From the NCBI GenBank assembly GCA_017940955.1, contig JAGAXP010000145.1, forward strand, positions 1 to 13,269: a stretch of DNA of 13,269 bases. Direction: 5' to 3'. The notes beneath the pieces were generated by a model that was given only the letters and a program-made list of their open reading frames with translations, had not been told where the DNA came from and ran no database searches. Source of the DNA: Oribacterium sp. (GTDB lineage Bacteria; Bacillota_A; Clostridia; Lachnospirales; Lachnospiraceae). The translations under genes and the position numbers were made by a program. This document shows positions 1 through 7,900 of the stretch, piece after piece. Numbering within the stretch: position 1 is the stretch's first letter; each line of letters begins with the position of its first letter.

Positions 1-59
1 CTTTTGACTTACGCTGCGTAATCTCGTTTTCTGTTTCTATTGATATCCTATCAGTTTTT

Positions 60-90
60 AAAAACAAAAATCCCCACCAAAATGGTGGGG
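60..90 (-). terminator. Rho-independent terminator ending the nine-gene cluster
   Basis: Read on the minus strand, bases 90-72 form a perfect 8-bp GC-rich stem (CCCCACCA / TGGTGGGG) with a 3-nt loop. It is followed by ATTTTTGTTTTT. The hairpin starts 24 bases after the stop codon of the HTH-like gene. No other terminator of this quality separates any of the nine upstream genes, so it probably ends the whole transcript. A near-identical hairpin in the opposite orientation sits at 11286-11310. Confidence 0.9.
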
Positions 91-114
91 AAATTCACTC
101 TGCGTAAACATTTT

Positions 115-564
115 TTATTCTGTCGTAAGTTTTTCCAGTCCATGCTCAAGGAGCATCTCGTCTATATCATAAAGATTGTATATCCGATTATTTATCGCAA
201 CTATCAGCACTGCATCGCGGGGATCCTTTGCGTACAGCTCATTCAGCCCGTACAATTTCAATGCCCTGTTAGTCTCATCCCAATTGAAATGACCTGCAAT
301 ACAGAACCGAATGATCAGATCTCTGTCCTTGGTATGTTTCTCCATGGTAAAGATCTTGCTACCATAAGATTCCGTAACTCCGGCGAAAGAATATACATCC
401 TTCAGCTTGATATTCTTCTCATCAAGCACATCCTTCATATAATAATAAAATGCCTTCTTTTCGTCAGCCATATACTTTTCATTATCCTTAAAGTATGCCT
501 CAAGCTGATCCGGTTTCATATTTTCGAGAAGGTCATTCAATTCATCCGTTGGTTTTTTCTGCAT
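115..564 (-). CDS. XRE-like helix-turn-helix protein (149 aa)
   Basis: Small soluble, charged protein. Residues about 39-100 have the look of a lambda-repressor/XRE-type helix-turn-helix: a helix around FYYYMKDVLDEK, then KLKDVYSFAGVTESYGSKIF, where the turn and recognition helix would lie, followed by RDLIIRFCIAGHFNWDETNR. The tail (LYAKDPRDAVLIVAINN, then a helical end) resembles the C-terminus of small XRE-like proteins found beside Ser/Thr kinases in Firmicutes; that recollection is from memory. The start is supported by GAGG 8 bases upstream, inside the kinase gene. The gene overlaps the kinase gene by 23 bp, which implies translational coupling. It may be a regulator or a kinase partner or substrate. 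DNA binding is inferred from fold resemblance only, and no operator is assigned. It is the last gene before the terminator. Confidence 0.85.
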   Translation of the reverse strand: MQKKPTDELNDLLENMKPDQLEAYFKDNEKYMADEKKAFYYYMKDVLDEKNIKLKDVYSFAGVTESYGSKIFTMEKHTKDRDLIIRFCIAGHFNWDETNRALKLYGLNELYAKDPRDAVLIVAINNRIYNLYDIDEMLLEHGLEKLTTE

Positions 565-1663
565 GAATCGTACCTCTTAATTCTTCAAGTGTTGCTTTCA
601 GTTCTGCGGCATTATATCTATTATCCGCATCCAGGCTGATACAACGCTCTATTATGTTCCAAAGCTCTCCCTTGGCTCTTTCCTCTTTAGGAAATCTTCG
701 TGTTGTCATGACATTAAGCAAGACGCCAAGAGCATATACATCCGATTTTGCCGATGATGCCGACAAACCATATCCTACCTGTTCCGGCGCGGCGTAGAAT
801 CTCGTTCCCATATATCTGGTATCGTCGGTTTTATCGGGATCGTACCATTTCGCCACATTCATATCCAACAGGTATACTTCGTTTTTCGGGGTAATAACTA
901 TATTTGACGGCTTAATATCTCTGTGGATTATAGGTGTCGGCAGGCTATGGATAACATCCAGAATCGCACATAAATCAATACCGATACCGATTGCCTGATC
1001 TCCTGACATGGCTTTTTCTTCAAGGATATCCGCTATCGTTTTACCCTCAATGCATTCCTCTATTACGATCAGACAGTTATCGCCCTCATATATCTCATGA
1101 ATAACAGGCATATGGGCAACAGGGTTTTCCTTAAGATAATCGTAAACACTCCTGTTGTATGTTGTGAGTAGCTTTTTTATATACTTCTGCCCGGTTTCAC
1201 GGTGCTTAACAAGTATAATATCCGGTCGGTTATCAATATGCTCTATGTCCTGGTACACCGACAGCGCCAAAACATCTTCATCCGAAAGCCCTTTATATGG
1301 GCTGCGCTGCTCTGCCTGGAACTCATCCTCCGAAGCATACAACTCGCTTTCATCAATCTTGTTGACATATCCGCATTCCGTACATGTCCATTCCCCGGTA
1401 TTTTCAGAGAATCCGTCCTGTATATTCAGCATAGAGCCGCACTGATCACATATCCATGCGATATCATCATCGGCATCAACCTCCGGATTGATAAGCATTT
1501 CACCGCATCCCCTACAAATCCAATAGGGAAGATCATTACGATATCCCTTTTGCAATGTGAGATTGGCATCGCACTTCGGACAGAACTCATACGATTCTCC
1601 CTCCGGTTCTTCTGTTTTTTTGCTATTCTTAACTTTCCTAAACAGCCCGTCCAAAAAATCCAT
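542..1663 (-). CDS. Zinc-ribbon Ser/Thr protein kinase, soluble (373 aa)
   Basis: The N-terminal part holds two zinc-ribbon-like units: Cys28/31 with Cys50/53, and Cys72/75 with Cys94/97. A kinase domain of the Hanks type follows from about residue 135 to 365. The putative ATP-anchoring lysine is Lys163 (KYIKKLL) and the catalytic loop is HRDIKPSN (His247, Asp249, Lys251, Asn254). The metal-binding Asp267 sits in DMN rather than DFG. GTRFYAAPEQ and SDVYALG match the activation and F-helix motifs. No clear GxGxxG loop is visible, so the nucleotide site may be atypical. There is no membrane segment and no PASTA domain, unlike PrkC/Stk1-type kinases. PASTA-like repeats lie instead in the neighbouring gene, whose stop is 3 bp upstream of this start. 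The ribosome site is AAGGAAAA about 7 bases before ATG. It probably phosphorylates components of this cluster; substrates are unknown. Confidence 0.93.
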   Translation of the reverse strand: MDFLDGLFRKVKNSKKTEEPEGESYEFCPKCDANLTLQKGYRNDLPYWICRGCGEMLINPEVDADDDIAWICDQCGSMLNIQDGFSENTGEWTCTECGYVNKIDESELYASEDEFQAEQRSPYKGLSDEDVLALSVYQDIEHIDNRPDIILVKHRETGQKYIKKLLTTYNRSVYDYLKENPVAHMPVIHEIYEGDNCLIVIEECIEGKTIADILEEKAMSGDQAIGIGIDLCAILDVIHSLPTPIIHRDIKPSNIVITPKNEVYLLDMNVAKWYDPDKTDDTRYMGTRFYAAPEQVGYGLSASSAKSDVYALGVLLNVMTTRRFPKEERAKGELWNIIERCISLDADNRYNAAELKATLEELRGTIHAEKTNG

Positions 1664-1666
1664 CTA

Positions 1667-2884
1667 TCACTTTTCCTTAAATGCATGATACGTGATTACT
1701 ATTTCTACATCCGGTCTGTATGAAGCATTCTGAGAGAATTTAGTATCTCCGCCTATAGAGATTTCCTCCACAGAACCCTCCTTAGTAATCCAGCCCGTTA
1801 TAAGATCACGATCTGCCTCCGTTGTTATATTTACAAATCCGGCTTCTTCAAGTGCAGAAACAAGTTCATCACAGAGCATCTTTTTTCCATCCTTTGCGGA
1901 AATCGGAACAGGGATGCTTTTCACCACATGATAAATAAGCTCTATCCTCGCATCATATGGATATTTATCTTCATCACCAAAAGAAGAATCTCCCCGAATG
2001 CTTACATCAGTGACTAAATATTCCTTTTTTATATCCTCTATGCCGAGATCATATTCAGCTTGTGCATAAACATTGGTAAAGCCCGCCTCTTTAATTGTCG
2101 AAATGGCATCCTCATAGTTTAATCCGATGATCTCATCTTCAGAAAAGCCAACTTCAATGCCTTTCTGAAATTCCTGATACTTATATGCTCCAAAACCTGA
2201 TAAACCAAGTAAAATAAAAAACAGGAATATACTCTTCCAGTGTTTTTTATAGAAAGCCTTTCGTCTCTGCCGTCTTTTCTCTATCTTTTCCTGACGGATT
2301 CGTTCCTTCTCCGCAAGTTTTCTTTCTCTTTCAGCACGTTTTTGATCAAACCAAGTGGGTTCTTTTACTCTGGTTGGTGGCGTCTCATAATATACATCTT
2401 CGTCATCGTCCTCTTCATCATCGTCATCGGAATCACTATCATACGAAGAGGATTTCCCTGCTTTTGAAATAGCATACGCAGCCAGCCCTATGCCAAAAAG
2501 TGCTCCAAGGAGCGAGCCGCCTTCGGAGCTACTACTGTAATCGCTGTCGCTATCATCATCGTCATCGTCGTCTGCATCATAATATTCAGATGTTCCATCT
2601 GCTGCTGTAAAAGAACCACTACCATCAGAATTCCAATAGCCCCAACTACCATCTGCACCAGTATATGAGCCGCTACCGTCTGCATTCTTATATCCCCAGC
2701 TGCCATCAGCTCCTGTATAGGACGCACTGCCATCAGCGTTCTTATATCCCCAACTGCCGTCAGCTCCAGTGTATGAACCGCTTCCATCTTCATTTTCATA
2801 CCCCCAGCTACCGTCATTATCTTGGTCATAATCAAAATCATCGCCAGAGGAATTCAAGTAATCCCATCCACGATCTTTTGCCAT
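1667..2884 (-). CDS. Membrane protein with Trp/Gly/Tyr tandem repeats and two PASTA-like domains (405 aa)
   Basis: Residues 24-95 are four 18-residue repeats of the type DGSWGYKNADGSGSYTGA. They are followed by an acidic Asp/Ser run (103-121), a Gly/Ala-rich hydrophobic segment (123-142, possibly membrane-associated), a second acidic run (149-164), a very basic helix (182-216, Lys/Arg/Glu-rich, likely coiled) and a clear membrane helix (218-235, IFLFFILLGLSGFGAYKY). The C-terminal half is two related about 75-residue units. Each opens with a helix ending in EAGF (around 267-270 and 347-350) and closes in a beta stretch (IELIYH, IVITYH). This is the layout of PASTA-like repeats common in Firmicutes. 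The basic stretch before the helix predicts N-inside, C-outside, which puts the PASTA-like part outside the cell. Directly followed by the kinase gene, it could be the sensor for that kinase. Ligand and partner are unknown. The ribosome site is AGAGGA upstream of ATG. Confidence 0.87.
   Translation of the reverse strand: MAKDRGWDYLNSSGDDFDYDQDNDGSWGYENEDGSGSYTGADGSWGYKNADGSASYTGADGSWGYKNADGSGSYTGADGSWGYWNSDGSGSFTAADGTSEYYDADDDDDDDSDSDYSSSSEGGSLLGALFGIGLAAYAISKAGKSSSYDSDSDDDDEEDDDEDVYYETPPTRVKEPTWFDQKRAERERKLAEKERIRQEKIEKRRQRRKAFYKKHWKSIFLFFILLGLSGFGAYKYQEFQKGIEVGFSEDEIIGLNYEDAISTIKEAGFTNVYAQAEYDLGIEDIKKEYLVTDVSIRGDSSFGDEDKYPYDARIELIYHVVKSIPVPISAKDGKKMLCDELVSALEEAGFVNITTEADRDLITGWITKEGSVEEISIGGDTKFSQNASYRPDVEIVITYHAFKEK
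2600..2815 (-). repeat. Four in-frame 54-bp tandem repeats inside a coding region
   Basis: Four consecutive 18-codon units encode DGSWGY-x-N-x-DGS-x-S-Y/F-T-x-A. The middle two differ at one residue; the first and last are more diverged, and a degenerate fifth unit (DGTSEYYDAD) follows. The perfect codon-multiple period shows selection on the protein. Such an array can change copy number by slippage or unequal recombination, so its length may vary between strains. Confidence 0.9.
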
Positions 2885-2898
2885 AAAGCAATAATCCT

Positions 2899-3195
2899 CT
2901 ACTTTCTCTTATATCCTTTAGCAATCTGAGCCAATGCCTTCTTGGGATTCTCCCGAAGCTCAACCAACATAGCAAATGCTCCCTCGCCGTTAAGATATTC
3001 CGATTCCTCTGACAGCTTTTTTGCTGTATATCCTTCTACGGATACGGCTCCTGCTTCCTTGTAAGTTTTATGTTCAATCCAATATTCAAATTCAGCTGCT
3101 ATATCAGGATTCTTATCAAAGCTCTCTAGTTTCTTCTTTAAGAGGATTCCCGGAATCTTGTTGTCTTCATAAAACTTCTTTATTACAGCACTCAT
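2899..3195 (-). CDS. Small protein coupled to the metallopeptidase gene; candidate immunity/partner protein (98 aa)
   Basis: I do not recognise a named family. The protein is soluble and highly charged, with no signal peptide or membrane segment. An N-terminal helical part (VIKKFYEDNKIPGILLKKKL, then DIAAEFEYWI) leads to a region with VEGYTAKKL, GEGAFAMLVELRENP and a basic end GYKRK. The start codon overlaps the stop of the metallopeptidase gene by 4 bp (ATGA), exactly as the YezG-like gene overlaps the nuclease gene. The symmetry makes an immunity or chaperone role for the metallopeptidase-like protein the leading guess, but this rests on context only. A separate role, for example an adaptor of the whole system, is possible. 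The next gene follows after 14 bp. Confidence 0.82.
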   Translation of the reverse strand: MSAVIKKFYEDNKIPGILLKKKLESFDKNPDIAAEFEYWIEHKTYKEAGAVSVEGYTAKKLSEESEYLNGEGAFAMLVELRENPKKALAQIAKGYKRK

Positions 3196-3878
3196 ACCAT
3201 CGCCTCCGTAAACTTATTGGCAAATGCTCTTGCATCCACCTCTACATACTGATCAAAATAATCCACAAAGAAAAGCCATCCGCCTCCCGGTAATGGCATG
3301 GGAGAAATATAATTGTCGAAGTTCACTTTATATAACGCATCTTCCCATGTCTCCAACATTTCTGCCCTCATATGCTGGTATGCATGTCTCATTTCATGTG
3401 TTAGCGTATTAACAAGTTCAACGGGATCCGAGAAGAAATTACTATTCAGAGTTATTATATTATTCTTAGGATCGTAGAATCCGTAAGAATCATCTCCTTC
3501 AACAATATCTATTACAGGAATGGCATCTAATCCCAATGCTTCACCGACTGCTTTTGCCAGTTCATTTATGGAATCTACTTTCTCGGCTTCGCTCATTGCT
3601 TCCCATTTATCAAAATGAAAATCATCCAGTATTTCGTTTATTTTGTCAGAGATTAAAAAGTCAATGCTGATCTCATCCTCCGAGCGATTAAAAATCTCCG
3701 ACAGCAATTTGTCATAGGTATCAAACTCGGCAACATTATGAGCATCCTCAAACTCTTTACTAATAAAGTCAGCCGCTTCCTGGTCTGACATACTCTCCAT
3801 CGGTTTTATATTCAAATATGGTCTGGAGACTTCCGATTTGACATCAGAAGTCTCCGTAATATTATCAACCTTAATCAT
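3192..3878 (-). CDS. HExxH metallopeptidase-like protein, putative effector/toxin (228 aa)
   Basis: The zinc-site motif is THEMRHAYQH, with His161, Glu162 as catalytic acid/base and His165. A candidate third ligand is Glu213 in YVEVDARAFA, the E-x-D-A arrangement seen in gluzincin-type small zincins. A beta-turn region with YDPKNNIITLN precedes the site, as in such zincins. There is no signal peptide or membrane helix. Residues 23-43 carry a motif (NIKP, MS, E, D, EF) shared without gaps with the nuclease encoded two genes upstream, although the catalytic domains are unrelated. The gene starts 12 bp after the YezG-like gene, with ribosome site AGAGGA, and overlaps the 98-residue partner gene by 4 bp. 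An effector that cleaves a target protein is inferred. A housekeeping peptidase role is unlikely given the neighbours. Confidence 0.88.
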   Translation of the reverse strand: MIKVDNITETSDVKSEVSRPYLNIKPMESMSDQEAADFISKEFEDAHNVAEFDTYDKLLSEIFNRSEDEISIDFLISDKINEILDDFHFDKWEAMSEAEKVDSINELAKAVGEALGLDAIPVIDIVEGDDSYGFYDPKNNIITLNSNFFSDPVELVNTLTHEMRHAYQHMRAEMLETWEDALYKVNFDNYISPMPLPGGGWLFFVDYFDQYVEVDARAFANKFTEAMV

Positions 3879-3890
3879 ATAGGCATCCTC

Positions 3891-4262
3891 TTAGACCAAG
3901 TATTTCTTTTTCCAACTCTTCTTGAATTGATATGTTCCTTCAGACAGATCTGTATAGTCCAAATCGGCGTGCATTTTGCCCGTTTTTTCTATAATGACTG
4001 TCATATTTGACCATTCATCCTTGTTCTTTTTTCTTTCCTTATCCACTATCTTATCAATCTTCTTGAAAGAAGCAGCTATATCATCTTCTGATACTTCGGG
4101 AAGATCATAGCATTTTACATATTTCCCGTTAGCCTTTACATAGAAAGAAAAGGAATATGAAGCCTTTCCGTATTCAAGATAGACGATAAGTTTATCCCAT
4201 CCTGCAATCAGGTATTTATCCAGTTCATCATAGATGCTCTGATACACTTTTTCGCTTATCAT
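3891..4262 (-). CDS. YezG-like (DUF600-type) immunity protein (123 aa)
   Basis: Small acidic/basic protein without signal or membrane segments. The pattern matches YezG/DUF600 immunity proteins: an N-terminal helix (VYQSIYDELDKYLIAGWDKL), a beta-rich middle (YSFSFYVKANGKYV), a second helix (KIDKIVDKERKK), then WSNMTVIIEKTGKM, LDYTDL and a C-terminal WKKKYLV. In Bacillus subtilis, YezG neutralises the LXG-type nuclease toxin YeeF, whose toxin domain is of the same non-specific endonuclease type as the protein encoded just upstream here. Start and upstream stop overlap in ATGA, so toxin and antidote would be made in a fixed ratio. It likely binds and blocks the nuclease in the producer's cytoplasm. 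The family call is from pattern memory, not a search, but the gene pairing supports it strongly. Confidence 0.9.
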   Translation of the reverse strand: MISEKVYQSIYDELDKYLIAGWDKLIVYLEYGKASYSFSFYVKANGKYVKCYDLPEVSEDDIAASFKKIDKIVDKERKKNKDEWSNMTVIIEKTGKMHADLDYTDLSEGTYQFKKSWKKKYLV

Positions 4263-4918
4263 GATTTCGCCTCGCTTTCATTCTTAAATACCGATACTTC
4301 TTTATCGCCATCTATACTATAGGTAACCCTGAATTCTGACGGTCGTGTGGAATTCGATTCATATATCGGTTCTACCTTTAGTTCAACCTTCGCTCCGTCC
4401 TGCATGGCATCTGCAAGAGTATTCTCCATCTTAATATAATCACCATGCTGATTAAGATCAGAGTCCATTGGAACAAGATTTTCAATTCCTCCGCTTCCAT
4501 TAAACCTGTCGGCTATCAAATGTCCCCTGTCATCCGTTTCTCTCATATCTCCCTTGTCAACAGCAGACCTGGGATCCATTTTCCTTCTTCCCTCATGATC
4601 TTTCACTTGAAGTTGACCTTCTGCAGATACGATGCGACCTTTATCGTCAGTTTTATACTTGTATCCGTTTACCTCAAATTCGTTATTCGGAAGTAATGTA
4701 TCTCCCTCTCTGTATTTGACCCCATTGTCATCCAGATATTCTTTAGGGGCTACATCTTGTCCTTCTGCTTCATTTGCCGCCTTCTTAAACTCATTGTTGA
4801 CAGCATCATTCAGCTCCTTTGATGACATTTCCTTTTCCGGCTTGATGTTTCTAAAGTTCTCAGCCGACTGAGGTTTCATATCCTTTACATCTGCATGGGA
4901 AAGCTCACCACCTGTCAA
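4259..4918 (-). CDS. DNA/RNA non-specific endonuclease toxin, Endonuclea_NS_2 type (219 aa)
   Basis: Residues about 64-185 form a His-Me-finger (beta-beta-alpha-metal) nuclease of polymorphic-toxin type. They contain KYREGDTLLPNNEFEVNGY, then the catalytic DDRGHLIADRF (His133 in DRGH), GGIENLVPMD (Asn147) and DLNQHGDY (Asn156). It should hydrolyse DNA and possibly RNA with a divalent metal. There is no signal peptide. Residues 24-44 carry the NIKP/MS/E/EF motif also found in the metallopeptidase-like protein downstream. The start is TTG. It is preferred because GGAGG lies 9 bases upstream and the TTG overlaps the ATPase stop (TTGA). The first ATG (codon 14, at 4879) has only a weak ribosome site. 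The protein is short: there is no LXG, RHS or WXG domain, only about 60 residues before the nuclease, so delivery must rely on that short N-terminus or on another protein. Downstream lies its YezG-like immunity gene. Confidence 0.92.
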   Translation of the reverse strand: MTGGELSHADVKDMKPQSAENFRNIKPEKEMSSKELNDAVNNEFKKAANEAEGQDVAPKEYLDDNGVKYREGDTLLPNNEFEVNGYKYKTDDKGRIVSAEGQLQVKDHEGRRKMDPRSAVDKGDMRETDDRGHLIADRFNGSGGIENLVPMDSDLNQHGDYIKMENTLADAMQDGAKVELKVEPIYESNSTRPSEFRVTYSIDGDKEVSVFKNESEAKS

Positions 4919-7900
4919 AATACACCACCTCCGTTTCTGTATGCTTCCAAGAATGTGTTGAGGATGTTCCTGTATGAATGGTCTCTTGCCATCTGTTCCT
5001 GTAAGATGAGCATAATAGTAAGATCCAACTGCTTCTTTGAATAGTCCTTAACAGAAGGTTCAAGTTTATCTATTACCGCATCTACCCATTCATGGATATC
5101 TCCGTATTCTTCTGCGGATTCAATAGCCTCCTCCGCCTTAAGAAAATCATAAATAAGGCAACGAAGCGATTCTATTCCCTTTTCTTTTTCAGCGTCTATG
5201 TAATCAAGGAAGTCCACTTTTACAAGAGAATTCAGTCTCGATCTGATTACCAGACTCTTTAACTCTCGCAAATCTTCCTTATCTCCCTTTTGGAACAGTT
5301 CCTTGTCCATAATGCACTTCAAAAGAGAATCAGATAATTCATTATCCTTTCCCATAAGATTATCGTTAGTGTCGGGATCAAAGGAATAGATGCTAAAATC
5401 CCCTTCGTGTTTATCAATCTTACATAACACCGGCTGAATCCACTCGTTCTGATAAACCGCACCAACGCCGCACGGAAGCTTAGCAAGCTCCTTTATCTGA
5501 TCCTCGTTGAGATTTGCAGCCTTTCCCACAAGTTCTCTGTCGCTCTGATCCGGCAGTCTCATAATAATCTTTGTATTTGTATTCCTTATTACAGACATAT
5601 CCATAAGACCCGGTGCCTGATCTGCAATGATAAATCCTTCGCCGTATGTTCTCATCTCTGCTATAGCATTTGCCAACATCTCAACGCTCTTTCCTAAAAT
5701 ATTGGAGCTTTCTGTAGGCTGCTCGATAGATGTACGTCTCAACAGATTATGAGCCTCTTCAAGAACCGTAATATGCCGCATATGTGCATTCATCGGAATA
5801 TCGGATGTCATTCTAAATTCTTGTAGCTTAAGAACAAGCATACCCATTATCAATGACCTTGTTTCCGATGAACCCACCCTGCTTAAATCAATAATCACAT
5901 TCTTTTCAAACAAGTCCTCACCGGACAATTCATCAGCAGAGAATATCACACCGTTTATTCCGGTTGTCAGAGATTGAAGCCTTGTTAAGAGCGATCCCTT
6001 ATAAGCACCTTTGTTTTCATTGTCATACTCACTGCTGTCAATTATGATTTTTATATTCCTTGCCACATCCACAAAATCCGGATAGATATCCTTATCATAT
6101 TTATTTGTGGAAGTCATTAGATCCCATCCGCAATCAACGTATGACTTCTCAACTGCACTTTTTAAAACAGCAGGCATTGCTGCATACATAGGCCAGCAGA
6201 CATTAAACATCTCAACAAGCCTGTCCAGATGTTCTAATATATGTATCTTCTCCGGGAAGCTGAATGGATTTATCCTAAGCAGATGCGATAGCTTGGGATT
6301 CGTACCATACACAGATACATCCTCGTCCTTTCCGAAAACATTCTTGTACTCCCCTTTTGCCGGTTCTACGACAAGGAAGTGCACACCCTTATCTCTTGCA
6401 GCATCAAGAATATGGTAAATAGTATTACTCTTACCGGAGCCTGTACTACCCGTGATAAAAGTATGAGATTTCAATGATTCAAGCGACAGATCAACAGGGT
6501 TCTTCTCCATATGATTCATATGGAATATTTTTCCAAGAGCTATCTTCTTTTCATCTTCATTTATAAAATCATATGTTGATACATTCCGCCCAAACTCTGC
6601 ACACTCAATTATCGGAAGACCCGCAACGGACTTCTGAGGGAAGTTAAGTGAATAAGCAAGCTCCTTTCCAGAAAGACTTGTTGTAGCTGTAACAATAGAT
6701 GGATACTCATTGTATTCTGCATCAACTTCTACTACTCCTGGATTTAAACCAAACACAGGATGACGAAGTTCGCGCACATACGAACTGATTACCTTTGCAG
6801 CATCCTTTTCGTCCTCTACATTTCCTCTCCAGAGGTTTATAGCGGACTTTGACATATAAGACTCTTCTCCAAGTGTTAATGCAAGGTAAGAATGAGCCAC
6901 GTTGTTTGCTATATTCTGATCTTCACTCAGAACATATGCCGCAAAATCCCACATTCCGAGAGCGGTACTCTGCTCAAGACGTTTCATCTGAGATTCAAGA
7001 AGCTCCAAAGCGTGCTTGATATTATAATTAGTGAATGACTGGGTTATCCCTTCAGTTTTACCAACCATTGCCGTTACGGTTGATGATCTTGCAAAGTTAG
7101 CCCCGAAATTAGCACCAAGATTTACACTCTTTGCAACGCCCGATGTAGTAGCCATAGCTTTAGTAACCGCTTTTCCAAGAGTGTTTGCAACAGCAGTTCC
7201 CGTTGTCTTTGCAACGCTATTGGAAATCGTTTTGGTTAATCCCTTTGTAAGCGTATCCGTAGCAGTCTTTCCAAGCGCCTGTGCTGTACTCTTAGCCCAT
7301 CCGCTCGTTTCTGTCACACCTTCAGCTACATTCTGCATTGTGGTGGCTGCATCGGATACACTGCTGTTAGTCCCCCAATTATGGCCACCACCGCCACCGA
7401 TACCAAACGGTTGAACGCCGGCATTCCAGTTGCTCCCTGATGATTCTCCACTCTGGTCCGTATGAGTGCTGGATGATCCAGATGTCTCTGTCCTGTTAGT
7501 ACCTGTAGAACCACTTGTTCCATCGGTCGTTGTTGTCGTTTCTGTTGTTCCGTCTGAATGAGCGTTGCTTGTTGACTCAGCCTCAGAAGTACCATCAGTT
7601 ACAGTATCGCTCTGCGATTCCGTATTTGTTGTTGACGAGCTATCCGTTGTCCCTTCGGAATCTGTGACAGAATAATTTGTACCATTCTGTACTCCAGCAC
7701 TTGCTCCGACATTCACACCAACCGTTGCGGATGATCCAAACATCTGATTATCATTAAAGTGATAATCAGTCTGCCATGAAGCATAAGGAGCCAATCCGGA
7801 ATAGAATTCACCAAGCTTGAGTTTTCTCTCCTCAACATCCTTGATAGGCGTAGCAAGGAGAACAATCGTATATTCCGTCTTTTTGGAATCCGGCACGATT

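Noticed and set aside
9..21. TTACGC-T-GCGTAA dyad beyond the terminator
   Set aside because: A single short inverted repeat at the window edge with no gene context; I cannot assign a role.
40..639. 199-codon plus-strand open frame across the left end
   Set aside because: It lies opposite the HTH-like and kinase genes, has no ribosome site, and its Ile/Leu/His-rich translation is typical of an antisense shadow. It also reads through the terminator hairpin.
2600..2815. Tandem repeats considered as a CRISPR array
   Set aside because: Units are contiguous, in frame and without unique spacers, so they are a coding repeat.
2488..2886. Overlapping frames on both strands across the tandem repeats
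   Set aside because: Their repeats only mirror the 54-bp array of the real gene, and none has a ribosome site.
4259..4918. LXG or WXG100-type toxin delivery for the nuclease
   Set aside because: YezG-type immunity suggested an LXG toxin, but the nuclease has only about 60 residues before its catalytic domain and no WXG/LXG protein is encoded in the window.
7031..7414. 127-codon plus-strand frame rich in Ala, Val and Pro
   Set aside because: It is the shadow of the Ala/Thr/Gly-rich repeat of the ATPase, whose biased codons remove stops on the other strand.
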